This document shows positions 12,188 through 23,159 of a DNA stretch of 64,000 nucleotides, one piece after another. Positions within the stretch are counted from its first letter, which is position 1. Each line of letters begins with the position of its first letter. The position numbers and the translations under genes were made by a program. Under the pieces are notes generated by a model. That model had not been told where the DNA came from. It ran no database searches and saw only the letters and a program-made list of their open reading frames with translations. Origin of the DNA: Dermanyssus gallinae (lineage: Eukaryota > Arthropoda > Arachnida > Mesostigmata > Dermanyssidae); contig QVRM01001367.1 in the NCBI GenBank assembly GCA_003439945.1, forward strand, positions 174,501 through 238,500, in the 5' to 3' direction.

Positions 12188-12330
12188 TTTTTTTTTATGG
12201 TGAGAGGGGAAAATGCGTTTACGCACACCCAGAGCGGGTAGTGTGGGACTCGATGCCTATGTTGTTGGCATAATACCCACTCAAAAACCTCTCACCTAAA
12301 TGGCCTCAGGAAGAGGCGAGGAGCTGGAAC
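12188..12330 (-). promoter_or_regulatory. Structured 3' tail module of the R1-like element
   Basis: The outer stem GTGAGAGG/CCTCTCAC pairs 12288-12295 with 12200-12207. Inside lie TTTTTGAGTGGG, a GTGGG/CCCAC hairpin, an ACCC/GGGT hairpin and TGCG-TAAA-CGCA, followed by TTTTCC and poly(A). It sits between the RT stop codon and the poly(A), where other non-LTR elements carry the RNA structure their RT recognises. That role is inferred. Confidence 0.65.
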
Positions 12331-13982
12331 CATTCTTGAATATTCTTCAACCCTTACTTCTTCCTTAGGGTTGCGTGAACAGAGCGCACGCCGCGGTCTG
12401 CACCAAATCTTTCTGTTTAATAATCGTCGCGGTAAAATCCTTTATGATGTGCCAGCTTTGGGTGTCTTGCAGGAGGGCCTGACCCATTTGTTCACAGGTA
12501 ACCGGGGTTCCCGGTCTAAGAGCCGCGCCAGCTCCGCCTTGTTCGCGCTGAAAGCCGTGCATACTTCGAAGGTGTGTTTGGCATCGTCTTCTTCTCCTGA
12601 GTCGCAGAGAATGCATGCTAGCGACGGAGCACGTCCAATGCGGTGTAGGTATTTTCTGAAGTTGCCGTGGCCCGTCAAAATTGGGTTAGAAGGTACGACA
12701 GTGATCCCTCTCGCCTTTTGAACCACTCTCGGACATCCGGGATAATAGAGCGAGTCCAGAAACCCGGCTGGCCCGCCTGGATCTCCATCCATCTATTGTT
12801 CCACGCGTCTAGTGTCTGACGACGTGCGTCTTCTTTAGAGATAGAGAAGTCCGCTCTCCATAACCCGGAGATCCCAAGGGATCTGCCTGGAGAGTACTTG
12901 GATGGCCGCGGTAGACGCAGTTTTGTTGGCCCTTGCAATCTTGAGGGCCAGCGGCCTCGGCGTTTTATCCAAAAGCCGTCGGCACGTAACCCGCTTAGCC
13001 GTACGCTGCCACAGCAAGGCTGCGTAAAGCATAATGCTATCTACTACCGTCGCCAGGAGACACCTCCGATCATCGGAAGCACCCCGCGTGCGCAGCAGCA
13101 ATCTTGCGAGTTCTGTAGTAGCTTTGGTAGCTTTTGCAGCCGCGTAGTGCACATGAGGCGTGCCTGTAAGGCCGGTATCCAGAAGCACTCCTAAGTATTT
13201 TGCTTCGCTGGAGAGGGCAATGTTGAGTCCCTCTGAGGTCAAGTTGAGATAGGGAGTGGGCTTCTGCCCGTTTAGAAATATTGCTAACGTTTTGTGAGGA
13301 GCCAGGCGAAGTCCGTGCGGAGCGAGCCAGATGAAGATGTCTTGCAAGGCGCCAATTGCTTTCCTCTCCAGCTCCCTGGCATCGCGCGACGTAATCACGA
13401 TAGCCAGGTCATCCGCATAGGCTATTGATTTAACGTTAGGAGGGTGAGGCAGACGTAGAACATCGTCGTATGCAATGTTCCATTAAGTTGGGCCTAGCAC
13501 GGAGCCTTGAGGGGTTGTGTGACAGGTAAGATGCTAAAATCCTTCTAAGATAGGGCGAAATAGAAGCCCGTGCTAATGCGTCATTAATGGAGTTCCATGA
13601 AACTAAGTTAAAAGCGTTCTTGATGTCAAGTAGAATTGCTAGGCAATGCGATCTCGTTTCTGAGCGAGTACCTCTCTGGGTTTCGGCTATGGTTAAAAGG
13701 CTCTGAACTGCGTCATGTGTTGAGTGGCCCGAGCAAAAGCCGTGCTGGTCCTCTGAGATCACTTTCTTGTCGTCCAACTCCTACGTCAGCCGCATATGTA
13801 TAAAATGCTCGACTGCCTTGGAGAGACTGGGAAGGATGCTGATAGGCCTAAAAGCAGAGGGGTCACTTTGGGGCGACGCGGTTTTAGAATTCAGGACAAG
13901 GTCGGCCTTTTTCCAGTCGTCGGGAAATGTGCCCGATCGTAAGATGGCCTCCACCATTTTCATAAAAATAGTTGGATGCGCA
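12190..13982 (-). mobile_element. R1-like retrotransposon, 5'-truncated, inserted in the R2-like element
   Basis: The element is flanked by a 13-bp duplication, AGCACGCCTTGTT, at 12177-12189 and 13983-13995. On the minus strand, in order: the region before the fingers (MVEAILRSGTFPDDWKKADLVL), FRPISILPSLSKAVE, EDQHGFCSGHSTHDAV, motif A AILLDIKNAFN (about 13640), then EAKYLGVLLDTGLTGTPHV (about 13200). Next come YAALLWQRTAK, PLALKIARANKTAS, and the end region WTRSIIPDVREWF. Last is the zinc knuckle, ACILCDSGEEDDAKHTFEVC (about 12590). Motifs B and C lie in a degraded stretch near 13400-13550 and I could not confirm them. After the stop near 12365 comes a 3' untranslated region carrying the structured tail module and then poly(A). 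Several frameshifts make it non-functional. Confidence 0.88.
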
Positions 13983-14158
13983 AGCACGCCTTGTTATGCC
14001 GCTATAGCGCTGGGCGCAACTCAGGTCACTTTGCCGCCAACAATGTGATCTTCCGCGCTCTTCACTCGGGCCGCAATAGGGCAGTGAAAGGACCTGTCGG
14101 TCTCAGTCGGAATATCCAGCTGCGGCCAGACGAAAAAACTCTCACCCCGTGGGCATAT

Positions 14159-14286
14159 TCAATTCAATTCAATAGCGCCTTTATTGAAAGGGGTTGACAC
14201 AGGTTACAACAATGAAGATACACCAACTTCTTCCGGCGATAACTGCTTGGATTGGTACATTCGAGCTATTCGCCAGGCAAATATAA
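14159..14286 (-). mobile_element. 128-bp retroposon with (ATTGA)n tail and 5-bp duplication
   Basis: Flanked by CATAT at 14154-14158 and 14287-14291. Removing it rejoins the R2-like reading frame exactly (TPWAY to GRLLVWD). On the minus strand it ends with CAATAAAGG and then ATTGA repeats, a tandem-repeat tail rather than poly(A). Such tails are typical of L2, CR1 or RTE-type elements and their SINEs. I do not recognise the body. Confidence 0.8.
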
Positions 14287-14690
14287 CATATGGCCGTCTT
14301 CTCGTTTGGGATGCTACGGTGTCGTGTACATTGGCCAGAAGCTACGTTCAAAACTCGAGCTGTGAAGTGGGTGCGGGCTCGCACACCGAAAATTGACGAA
14401 ATAATATAAATTAGCGTCACAATTTATAGTTTAGCCGATCGCCATAGAAGCTTTTACCCCGATGGGATCAAAGTCTATGAAATTTATTAAGGAACTAAGG
14501 TCGGAGAGTCATCGTTACAACTCAGGACCCCCGCGGTAGCGAATACCTGTTGCAGCGCATATCGATCGAGGTTCAGCGCGGCAACGCTGCGGTTGTGGAA
14601 GGGTCTCTTCCGTCCGCCGTAGGGCTTACGAAGATACCGTAGAACGTGTTATTTATCTCTAGAATTGCTTGCTAATAACAATAAAACATA

Positions 14691-15784
14691 TCCGAGTGTT
14701 TAGAGTTACACAAACGGGTTTGTTTGAAGAACTGAAAAAGTTTTTTTTACTTTATCTCGGCCGAAAGAAGATTGTATACTGCGCTGTGCGCCTTGACCCC
14801 GTGCGTTCAGACCACCAACCCCTTCAGATAACAAGTATTAGTCAGATAACAAGTAATAACTATACTATTAAATAACGCTTGTTGTAGTAGCTTTTCTTTG
14901 ACAAAAACACAAACTTCGTATGTACTTTTACTTTAGGAAAAACAGCTAGTTCTGTTCAAGTCGGAATTTCTTTCTTCGAGAACAGGATTGCTCACCGTAT
15001 TATATATTTATATACATAGAGGGAAGACAGAAAGTGGATATGTTAATACATAGCACGCTACAAGAAGTGGCCCAATTAGGTTTTGCTGCGACGACTTCGA
15101 CTCGTACATGTGAAGGCAGACACGAAGTGCACAAACACCTATCGCTAATTAGGCCTCGGGGTGTTTTCAGAGGGTGTTGCTTATTTATTATCGAGGGAGA
15201 GCGCTGTTCGGGCGAGGTCGACCCGACTGCCGCCATAGTTTCGATAATAATGACGTTGCCTGACGGATAAACATTAGCCAAACAGCAGAACACACTAGTC
15301 TCGTACAAATTATCTATTTCTCGCACTGTATGTTCTAGAGATTCGACGAGTATAACCTTTTATAGATACAGCACAAACTTCTATAAAGAGTACTTATGTT
15401 TCCACATTCATACATAGAAAAAAAATCGATTTAAAACAGCGCGGCAATTTGACTATTTAGTAGAAGCTAGTCCATAACGAGAAGGTTTGGTCATAATTAA
15501 ATTTAAGGACAAATGTCACCATTTGGTTAATATTTTCTCCTATCTAATTAGCTTTATTTTTACGAGTAGCGTGCAATTATACAAAAAGATAAAATAGACC
15601 TTCATAGAACTAATAATATGATAATGTTGCATATGGTTACTGGCCCAAAAGATAGCGGAAATATTATGGTTGAAACTGGATTTACACAAGTTATAAGACA
15701 TTATATTATATTGGGCAAACTGGAATTAAGAGGTAATAAAATACGAAGAATCAACAATATTTATAAAATGTCGACCGACTTTTA
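14691..15784. other. No recognised gene; one 108-codon minus-strand frame
   Basis: A minus-strand frame of 108 codons at 15000-15326 and an overlapping plus-strand frame of 78 codons sit in otherwise AT-rich DNA. Neither shows a motif, signal peptide or splice context that I can identify. Either could be chance or remnant coding sequence. Confidence 0.35.
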
Positions 15785-15912
15785 AGATTATATATAAGGC
15801 CAGGCAGTCCTAGCTCGTTCTGAGACTGTACAGAGATAGATAGTGTGATCCACATAGTCTGACTTCCCCGAGAGTTAGAACACTCATATATCTACCCAGC
15901 AGGCCCTGAATT

Positions 15913-16353
15913 TTTTTTTTTTTTTAGAGGTGGAAAATGCTTTACGCACACCCTCCGATGCTAATGAAGGGTAGTGTGGGACTAAACGCCGGGGAAGAGT
16001 ATAATACTCGATCCAATCCGCTCGTTCTACCCACTAAAAACCACCTCTCCCACCCTCTTCTGGTTCGGAATTGTGAACCATTACATCGAGACCAGAAGAG
16101 GGGAGTCCCGTGCTGCGACCCTCTCCTTAGTCTACGACTATGTCCCGAGCAGAGAGTAAGTCCTGCTCGGGAGTGAACACTAGAGGCCTAGTGTTGAATC
16201 GCGATCTGCGGCGATCTTCCTGGCGACATTTTTCGCGCATAAGCCCGTCTAAGTATTGGGTCCCGGCGTGCCAGTCCGTTGTCGACTTGAGCATGTTGGC
16301 CACGATGGTCGTGGTCGGGCTACCTTTGTGGACATAGGAGGAGCCCGTGCGGT
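15913..16353 (-). mobile_element. 441-bp R1-type 3' end with structured tail, 12-bp duplication
   Basis: Flanked by AGGCCCTGAATT at 15901-15912 and 16354-16365, with a T-run at 15911-15925 that is the poly(A) of the minus-strand insertion. Its 5' part encodes the last codons of an R1-like protein (LKSTTDWHAGTQYLDGLM). The 3' part carries the module: outer stem AGAGGTGG/CCACCTCT (15926-15933 with 16041-16048), TTTTTAGTGGG, ACCCTTC/GGAGGGT and GTGTGCGTAAAGCATTTTCC. The host RT frame happens to run on into the insert, so one 155-codon frame spans the junction. Confidence 0.82.
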
Positions 16354-17005
16354 AGGCCCTGAATTCTATCAGGTCCGTCCGCTCCCGGTCATCTTGCCGG
16401 GCAGTCATGGTTGCGTCTTTGAGACGTGCATCGTCAAGTGGCTGATCTGGGTTATGTGCACCGCCAGCAAATCCCAGAGTGTTTTCGCGTGCTAGCAGAT
16501 CCCAGGGACACATTTTAGCGAGGACTAGGATGGCCTTTGTCAGGATGGCCTTCGTCGAGATGGCACGGTGCGCCCGACTCATTTCTATGGCCATTGCTTT
16601 CGGGACCGAGTGATGTATTTCATTGTTCTCAAAAGCCTTCTCATTACTTCCAACGCTGCCCCTTTTTGGGCATCAGTCCAGTAAGATTAAAAGATACCTG
16701 GTGGACCTTTCCTTCAGCATAGTGTAAACAAGCCGACCCCGTGAGGCACGTATTCAACCACGGTAATGAAAATTCCTCTTTTCATCTTCCTACCAGTGAG
16801 GTAAAGTGCTATTCGAGCCAGAGATCGTGCGATTCCAGCCAGGTTGTAATCTTGTCTAGCGCTACGTTGGCTGGTTCCTCCAGGGCTCCCTCCCGCCGGT
16901 CATTTACCGTAAGAGCTAGATCATCGGCGTAAGCAAAGGCGATTTCTTCTCCGATTTCTTGGACGATTTCCCAAAATAGAGCCTTGTGGCAATCCAGCAG
17001 ATTAT

Positions 17006-18454
17006 TCATTCATTTATTAATCACCTTTGTTAGGTATATAGTCAAATATTATACATAAAAACACGGTCACTGAGCCAGCCTGGCCAGTGATTCAACTTTG
17101 GGGCACTCCCCCGCATGATATCTCCCACAAGCTCACCCACACCTGTTACAGATACATTCTTCTGTCGGCTCATGGTACCCTTGCGTTTTACAGAGAACAT
17201 GGTGGAAGCCATGCACTGCATAGCGTACTACCACACTTCGGTTGGTGCGATGCAGTCCCTTCCACGCATTGTTTGTCATTGCACCCGTACTAAAGAAGTC
17301 GGGGTCCACGTCTGGCAATCTCACCTCCCACTGACAGATAAAGTCCCTGTAGGCCTGTGTTTCCGGCAACCGGAACTGGCGTTGCAGGTCCTCTATGAAG
17401 AGCGGGGTACCGGCGAGTAAATAGACCAGACGATTGCGGCATGACGTGTGGAGGCCGAGCACTCGCTTGAGAAAGGCGGGTTTCACTCGATCAAGCCTCG
17501 CGAGCTGGGCCACCCTCAAGTTCTCCCAGATAAGCTGTATGCCGTAGGATGCCGTAGGCGCGATCTTAAGGTTGAAAGTTTTAGCGCCGCGTTAAGGGAG
17601 AGAAGCGTGGGTTTCTCAATTCCGACGCCTGCTACGAGGGCTTTTCTGACCTTCTCGGCGATGTGCTCCGTAAACGACGTACCGGAGGTCGGGAGAGAGA
17701 GGCCAAGATACGGAAAGTTGTTGACATACTCCAGTGGTGTGGAGTACAACCGTAGCTCATCGCTGGTTGCAAGTCGACCCGCTTTACGGAACTTCATGGC
17801 CTTGGTCTTGCCAATGTTGATCTCGAGTCCTACATCCGCCACGTACTGCTCGAGCCTCGCTAGGCTCTGCTGCACCTCGAATCGGCTTGTTCCATATATC
17901 GCGAGATCGTCTGCGTATAGCAGAATGTCTGGGCGGACGGACTCTCGAGTGCCTACGATGCGTCGCGGAAGATCGTTGAGCAGGATGGAGAACAGCAGCG
18001 GACTTAAGTTGTCCCCCTGCGCGACTCCCGTCGTTTGCACAAAGGGGCACAACTCAACCACCCATCCTGTATAGTGATCGGGTTTTCCTGCAGGATTGCC
18101 CCGATGAGCTGGAGGATGTTGGCAGGCACGCCCGCTTCAGCCAACTTGAAGATCTTGTCTCTGGGAGCTCCATCAAAGGCTGAGCGGAAATCTACAAAGA
18201 CGGCGTACAGGAATTGCTTGGCGTGCCTAGACTGCATCACTCCCCGAACCCTGGCCAGCAGAATCTCACACGCAGTCAGTGTGGACCTGCCTGCGCGGAA
18301 GCCGTGCTGCTCTTTCGGGATGGCGCCGAGAGCCTCGAGGAAGTGAGACAGGCGGGCGGTGAGGATGGCAGAGAGCAGCTTGTAGCAGCAGCTCTTTTTG
18401 GCGATCCCACGCCACGAGCTGGGCTCTCTGGGGATACTGAGTAACCCCACTCAT
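17006..18454 (-). mobile_element. Family B retrotransposon, youngest copy, 5'-truncated
   Basis: A 15-bp duplication, AATCCAGCAGATTAT, lies at 16991-17005 and 18455-18469. The minus strand encodes an almost continuous RT. It begins SSWRGIAKKSCCYKLLS, then IPKEQHGFRAGRSTLTAC, motif A LYAVFVDFRSAFD (about 18190), motif B TTGVAQGDNLSPLLF (about 18020), motif C DILLYADDLAIYG (about 17910) and YLGLSLPTSGTSF (about 17700). After the core come CRNRLVYLLAGTPL and VVRYAVHGFHHVLC, then CICNRC (about 17140) with a stop codon inside the last cysteine cluster. Two frameshifts (near 18055 and 17560) break it. The 3' end has AATAAATGAATGA instead of poly(A). The clade is uncertain; the GVAQGDN motif is distinctive but I cannot place it firmly. 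Confidence 0.87.
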
Positions 18455-18491
18455 AATCCAGCAGATTATGAGTGGGGTTACTCAGTATCCC
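18431..18491. repeat. Perfect 28-bp inverted repeat with 5-base loop
   Basis: Arm 18431-18458 is the exact reverse complement of 18464-18491, and the loop is CAGCA. It straddles the right-hand target duplication of the family B insertion. Confidence 0.97.
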
Positions 18492-18960
18492 TCTATCAGA
18501 GCGTCTACTATAATATTTCCCAGTGAGCTGTAATCTTCGTCGACAAGCGACTCCTAGGTATCCAGGTACAGGCGCGGATATGTGTCCGGTTAGTTTGGTT
18601 GCATGTCTTCCGGGCCGCCGTATTGTATGAAATCCATTAGCACATTGGCGGATGACGTCTAATTTCTTTAGCCTGCGGCAGTCTCGTTGGTTCGCAGGCC
18701 TTGAACAAAAGTTGGACTATCTTCTATTTGGAAGTTCCCTCGCCCACAGATCCGCCACTCTCCAGTCTCCAAGAACAGCCTTCGCGTTTTTCTGTCGTCC
18801 TTTAACTGTTTCCGCAACTCTTCGCGTCGGCGGTCAAGCTATGGGCTGTTTGTTCTGTAGCTGCTTCTGGTTTACTTGTTTCTGCAACCCTGTTTGCAAA
18901 AGTGCTGCCACCTCTATTTCTTAATATTTTGCGGAGGCTGTTTTTAATTCTAGAATACCA

Positions 18961-20529
18961 TCCGTCCCCTACGGGCTTGAAATCGCCGTGAAACTTATAC
19001 GCCAGGCACGTTTAGATATTTAGGGTTTTTGCTCTAACCTGCCTTGACCCAGTCGCCCTTACTTGTCTAGCTGTTGGCAGAACTAGCATAACTTGCAGCG
19101 CACAGCCAACCTCTGTCTCATCCATCATGTCTACTCCCCAAAACGCAGTGACCAGATGTTGTCCCGCCTTTCTGGAGTCTGTCTACATTCCTGTGGATTC
19201 TCACTCAGGCGTGGTATAGGGTCACTCCCTTTGCCCTTCCACTCTCTAAACCTCAAAACTCTCACCCAAGTTCACAACTCCGAAGACCAGCGATGCACCG
19301 CAAGTCAGGGCACCTATCTGCTGGAACAACGTTGACAAATTAAAGTCCTAAGATCTACGAGATCACAACCAGACCTAGCTGCTTCATCTAAGCTGTAACA
19401 CCTATACCCTGTTGTCTGCCATACAAAGCGCACTACCTTGGATACAAACTGTGTTATCTATCTATACGTACACTGTAAAACCGTACTTCCGTGACTATTC
19501 ACTGTGCATCTCTTAGTTTGTTGAGCAACCATTTGAATTCCGCTGGAAGCTACCCACCGTTACGTGGGTGGCTTCGTTACACCCCCATTCGTTCAACTGA
19601 GCGCAGTTGCTCTTTATATTGATTTGGCTTCTCGGTTTTCTATTGCACGGTTCCACACTATGCACCAAAATGATCTCAGTGGTATTCCACTTCTTAAGTC
19701 TAAGCTTCTGCACCTGACGAGCAAACACGAGATCTTCACAGTCACACTATACTGGATGTCTCACCGCAATCCACTACGTCGCCCTTGAGATCAGTGTACA
19801 GCTTCATGTCGCAAGTTGCCGGCCACCGGGGCGGCAAAAGAATATATTTGTATGTATCCCTATAATATTTGTGCGCACAAGGTAGGACAAGGAATCGCCT
19901 GAAGCGCACCACAATGATGATAACGGCACGGCGGAAGTACTCGAGCGCGCGGAAGCGCCTTGTTGTGCCACGTTTAAGATACGTAAAACCACACAGCACG
20001 CTGCGACTCAGGCAAAATCAGTCGGCTGTAGAACTACTTCAGAAGCCAGCCTGCGATCACTACATTGAGCTGTCAAAGCACTAGTCAATTATAATTTACT
20101 TCCTATATATATAAAAAGTATGAATAAAAAACCTTCAAGTGAATTATAAACAAACTACTATGAGTCCGTTGAACGTGCGATTGTGCGACTTTATTTTCGC
20201 TTCGTTAAGCTTTGCTTGTAAAATGTTGAGCTGCTGTCTGCTCGAATAACACAACGCGGGCCAAAGTCTTCAAGAACTGCGTAGAATGTGATGAGAGCAT
20301 TGCTCTTTTGATTTATTATCGATAAACTTTTCATATATGAGTGCATAACATAACTTACTTGAGTGGCGATAAGAATATTTCGTCAAGAAACGAAAAACGG
20401 CAAGACTTACGTAAAACGAAATCAACTCGATTGAGATCTGCCTCAGTGCGTTGGCCAGTGATGCAACGCTATTTAATTTAATGTAGTTTAGATAGAGAAA
20501 ATAGCTATTGTATAAAGTACTCGTCCTAG
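18961..20529. other. No recognisable gene
   Basis: Frames of up to 86 codons on both strands, none with a known motif. No tail or duplication found. Confidence 0.4.
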
Positions 20530-21015
20530 ACATGGGCCACTAAGCCCACGGTCACCCTCAATTGGCGCGTAGCGGAATGTCTGGGTGCCCAGTTAGAAGC
20601 ACCACGTCGAACGAGTGGAGGAGTTGCTGTCATATATGTATAACAGTAAACTCCCCTGGAATCCAACCCTGCTGCAGTCAAGACAATTGCGTGGTCCTGA
20701 CAGGAAACACCGTAAGCGTAACTGCAGCCTATTCTAGTCCATTGGAGGAAACAGAAACTCTGCTGGAGAAACTGATAGTATGTCTAGATATGGTAAACTA
20801 GCAAGAAATAACTGTACTCTGTGGCGATCTCAGCTATCCCACTTTATACGGCAAAGCATTCAAGGGCAGCTTCACTCCTGAACATACTGGCGTCTCGGAG
20901 CATGTGGGTGGCACATGTTTTCACTCTTGTAAAACGCATTAGCCGGAGAAGGGACTCAAAAGAAACACTTCATGAGTATTGGCTAGAGAGAGTATCAGCG
21001 ATCTGCGTATATTAC
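20530..21015 (+). mobile_element. R1-like AP endonuclease domain relic
   Basis: The plus strand reads NTVSVTAAYSSP (about 20720), ETLLEKLIVCLDMV, then VLCGDLSYPTLYGK (about 20815-20855), corresponding to the family pattern ..GDFNAK.P.WG. In a neighbouring frame follow RAASLLNILASRSMWV (about 20870-20915) and VLARESISDLR (about 20980), the degraded SDH(R)-type end. In non-LTR elements this domain nicks the target DNA. Two frame changes and the D-L-S replacement show it is dead. No RT from the same element is attached. Confidence 0.65.
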
Positions 21016-23055
21016 GTGCAAGCACGCACCTACCGCATGTATTGTTTGTTTTTTAAGGTCCAAGCTTTTAAGTCCAAGTACCACTTTCCATAGAACACTG
21101 TGTAACATAATTTACGTTTATGTAGCCGATTATTTTTGTCCGCACGATGCCATTTGTTTTAAAAATGTTTTGCTGTAGTGGATAGTGTCGTATGCGTAGC
21201 AAACGCATGGTTGTCGCTAAAATATAAACTTAGTATTCTGCTCTTTGGAACTCCATAATATCAAGTGGCTTTATCTGGAAACTCCTTATTTAATAAAAAA
21301 GCTTATTTAATTTATTTAATTATTTATTGACCAGTTTATACACATTTGTATTTCAGCTTTCGCGCATCACTTTGGTCAGCGGTATCCGTCTTGTACACTG
21401 TTGAAGGTTATATAGACCACACGATTCTTCACATAGCCTGCATTTACACTCGGTTGTTACTTCGTGAAACCCTTGTCTTACCAAAATTTCATATCAGCAG
21501 CCAGGTTTGGGTTTCTTATATGGTGAATGATATGAATGAAAAATAAAAATGCCATTGCTAGACGGTACAGACCAAATTTATGAGGCAAGTGTCAAATATC
21601 TGTAATATTCCTGGTGAAAGCGTATCATTTGTGCCAATACAAAGGTTACACAAACGAAGTAATATATTGCTGCATGAAAAGTTGTACTGTTTCGGGACTG
21701 ACCAGACCATGTTAACATATATAGATAATGTACTATAAAGTGGAGTAAATATTACATCGCGGCAGATCACGGGAAGATGTGTTGTTTGTAAAGATAAACA
21801 ACACATTCTCGTGGAGAGTTCCACGAAGTCTGTGTAATCGGGAGATGCGATGTATGTTATACTTCAGATATTAAATGTTTTGTAAAAATAATATAAATTT
21901 ATCCACATATATGGCCCTTAAATGAAGTTGCATTTCACTTGACCGGACTTGATTTAATATTTTATTTTGTTTGTCAGCTGCACAACGGCATGGCCGGTTC
22001 AACGGTATCGAGCCCTAAGACTCTGCATTTAGCAGACGTTAGCAATGTTTAGCCTCACTTAAGCTGGAGCTTTTTTTCATCAAGGGTATGAAGCCTGTCT
22101 TAGTAGGCGAATGGTACTCCTACTGTATAGAAGCCTTGATGGTATAAACATTCCGCAGGTAGCTTCTTGAGAGTCGTAACATTGACGTTTTGTTGGCTAA
22201 GCCAGCGGAGAAGAAAACTTCCCGTTTGTGGCGTACAATCATAGAAGAAAATTGCATCTTTGACTGAGCAATACGTTTTGCTCATTTAAACATTGGTGCC
22301 GTATAGTTGAATGTAATATGCATGCTTATTTTGTAGTGGCAAGCTCTATGCATGATTCTTATGCAGCGGTATTCTAGGACGTAGTTGTTTTCTTTGTCGA
22401 TATTACACCTCCTGATAAGTTGTCTTATAATATATAGTAGTTGTTATATACTGTAATGTTATGCAGACCATCTATTTCGTGTACTGCACTCAGCGGGATT
22501 GATTAGGTTCCGCACGCACGTGCCTTAAAATATAAATGCACGCAAATAGAAACTTATATTTTGCAAGTTTGTGCTCGTTGAAAACGCATACGTTGAGCAC
22601 GCACAGCACGTCTGGATTACCTTTGGATTCAGGTGGTTACTAAGTCGATACACGTGATAACGCCTGCACGCCATCGGAATACACATTGGTAGCCGGCCGT
22701 GCAAGCACGTAGCTTTCTATTTATATTTCGTTGTTGACAGGTAGGAAATAGGTGTATATTTGGAATGACGGGAGTCTGCTGACAAAAGCGAAAGTGTGAC
22801 ACGTTTTTTTTAACAGGCTTTTGACGCAAAAGACACATACTGAAAAACAGGTGTTGAGGGCAGGTTCGGATGTTTTTGCATAATGAGATGTTAGGCAAAA
22901 GGAAAAGGCCAAAATATTCTGTAGTTCAAATAGGCGCCATCTCGATAGAGGCCAATTTTGCGGAACTATTCGAGATGACACAGAAGGGAAAAAGAGAGGA
23001 ATCAGTCCAACTGGCTGCTTTTTTCATGGAATGTTTCAAGAATTCATATTGTGCG
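21016..23055. other. No recognisable gene (about 2 kb)
   Basis: AT-rich. Frames under 90 codons with no known motif. The remnant minus-strand tail at 23056-23095 marks the right edge. Confidence 0.45.
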
Positions 23056-23095
23056 TGTGCCACTAGCAGCATGCGTGACTATAATACACAAATAG
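23056..23095 (-). repeat. Fragment of the R1-type tail module
   Basis: About 40 bases match the inner part of the module seen at 3168-3308 (GTGCCACTAGCAGC.TGCGTGACTA). There is no poly(A) or duplication. Confidence 0.55.
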
Positions 23096-23159
23096 ATAAC
23101 ACAGTATAACTCCAGTATATTGGCAGTATTTATGGCACACCACACTCTCCGCAGCGATT

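Larger units (their letters stand above)
11450..14690 (+). mobile_element. R2-like retrotransposon relic split by two insertions
   Basis: The left half (11450-12189) aligns with the minus-strand copy at 8.86-9.65 kb: shared STPLV, LRRSPAYRR..LLQRFDEL, NFRDQWD and HRFRFAVG, with an internal deletion after RFDEL. The right half (13983-14690) resumes in the zinc finger with HALLCRYSAGR, then NNVIFRALH, the nuclease PD in LRPDEKTLTPWAY and, after a second insertion, GRLLVWDATV and LASQFIV. The R1-like element (12190-13982) cuts the finger between two of its metal-binding residues. The 3' end near 14690 lacks poly(A). The protein is broken by deletion, frameshifts and both insertions. In the R2 group the finger and PD..D domain nick the target site. 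Confidence 0.85.
15785..18960 (-). mobile_element. R1-like retrotransposon relic carrying two later insertions
   Basis: Once the two insertions (15913-16353 and 17006-18454) are ignored, the minus strand reads in order: a degraded B region (GILSNPTHNLLDCHKALFW), motif C IAFAYADDLALTV (about 16930), ITTWLESHDLWLE, then AHRAISTKAILT..LAKMCPWDLLARE (16570-16490). Last is a knuckle region spread over two frames near 15785-15900, where VDHTIYLC keeps the His and Cys. These are standard R1-group landmarks. The 5' limit near 18960 is a guess, because the sequence above 18560 is too decayed to call. It does not encode a working protein. Confidence 0.7.

Noticed and set aside
12371..12721. 116-codon plus-strand frame
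   Set aside because: It is a shadow of the R1-like C-terminal region on the minus strand, which has the zinc knuckle.
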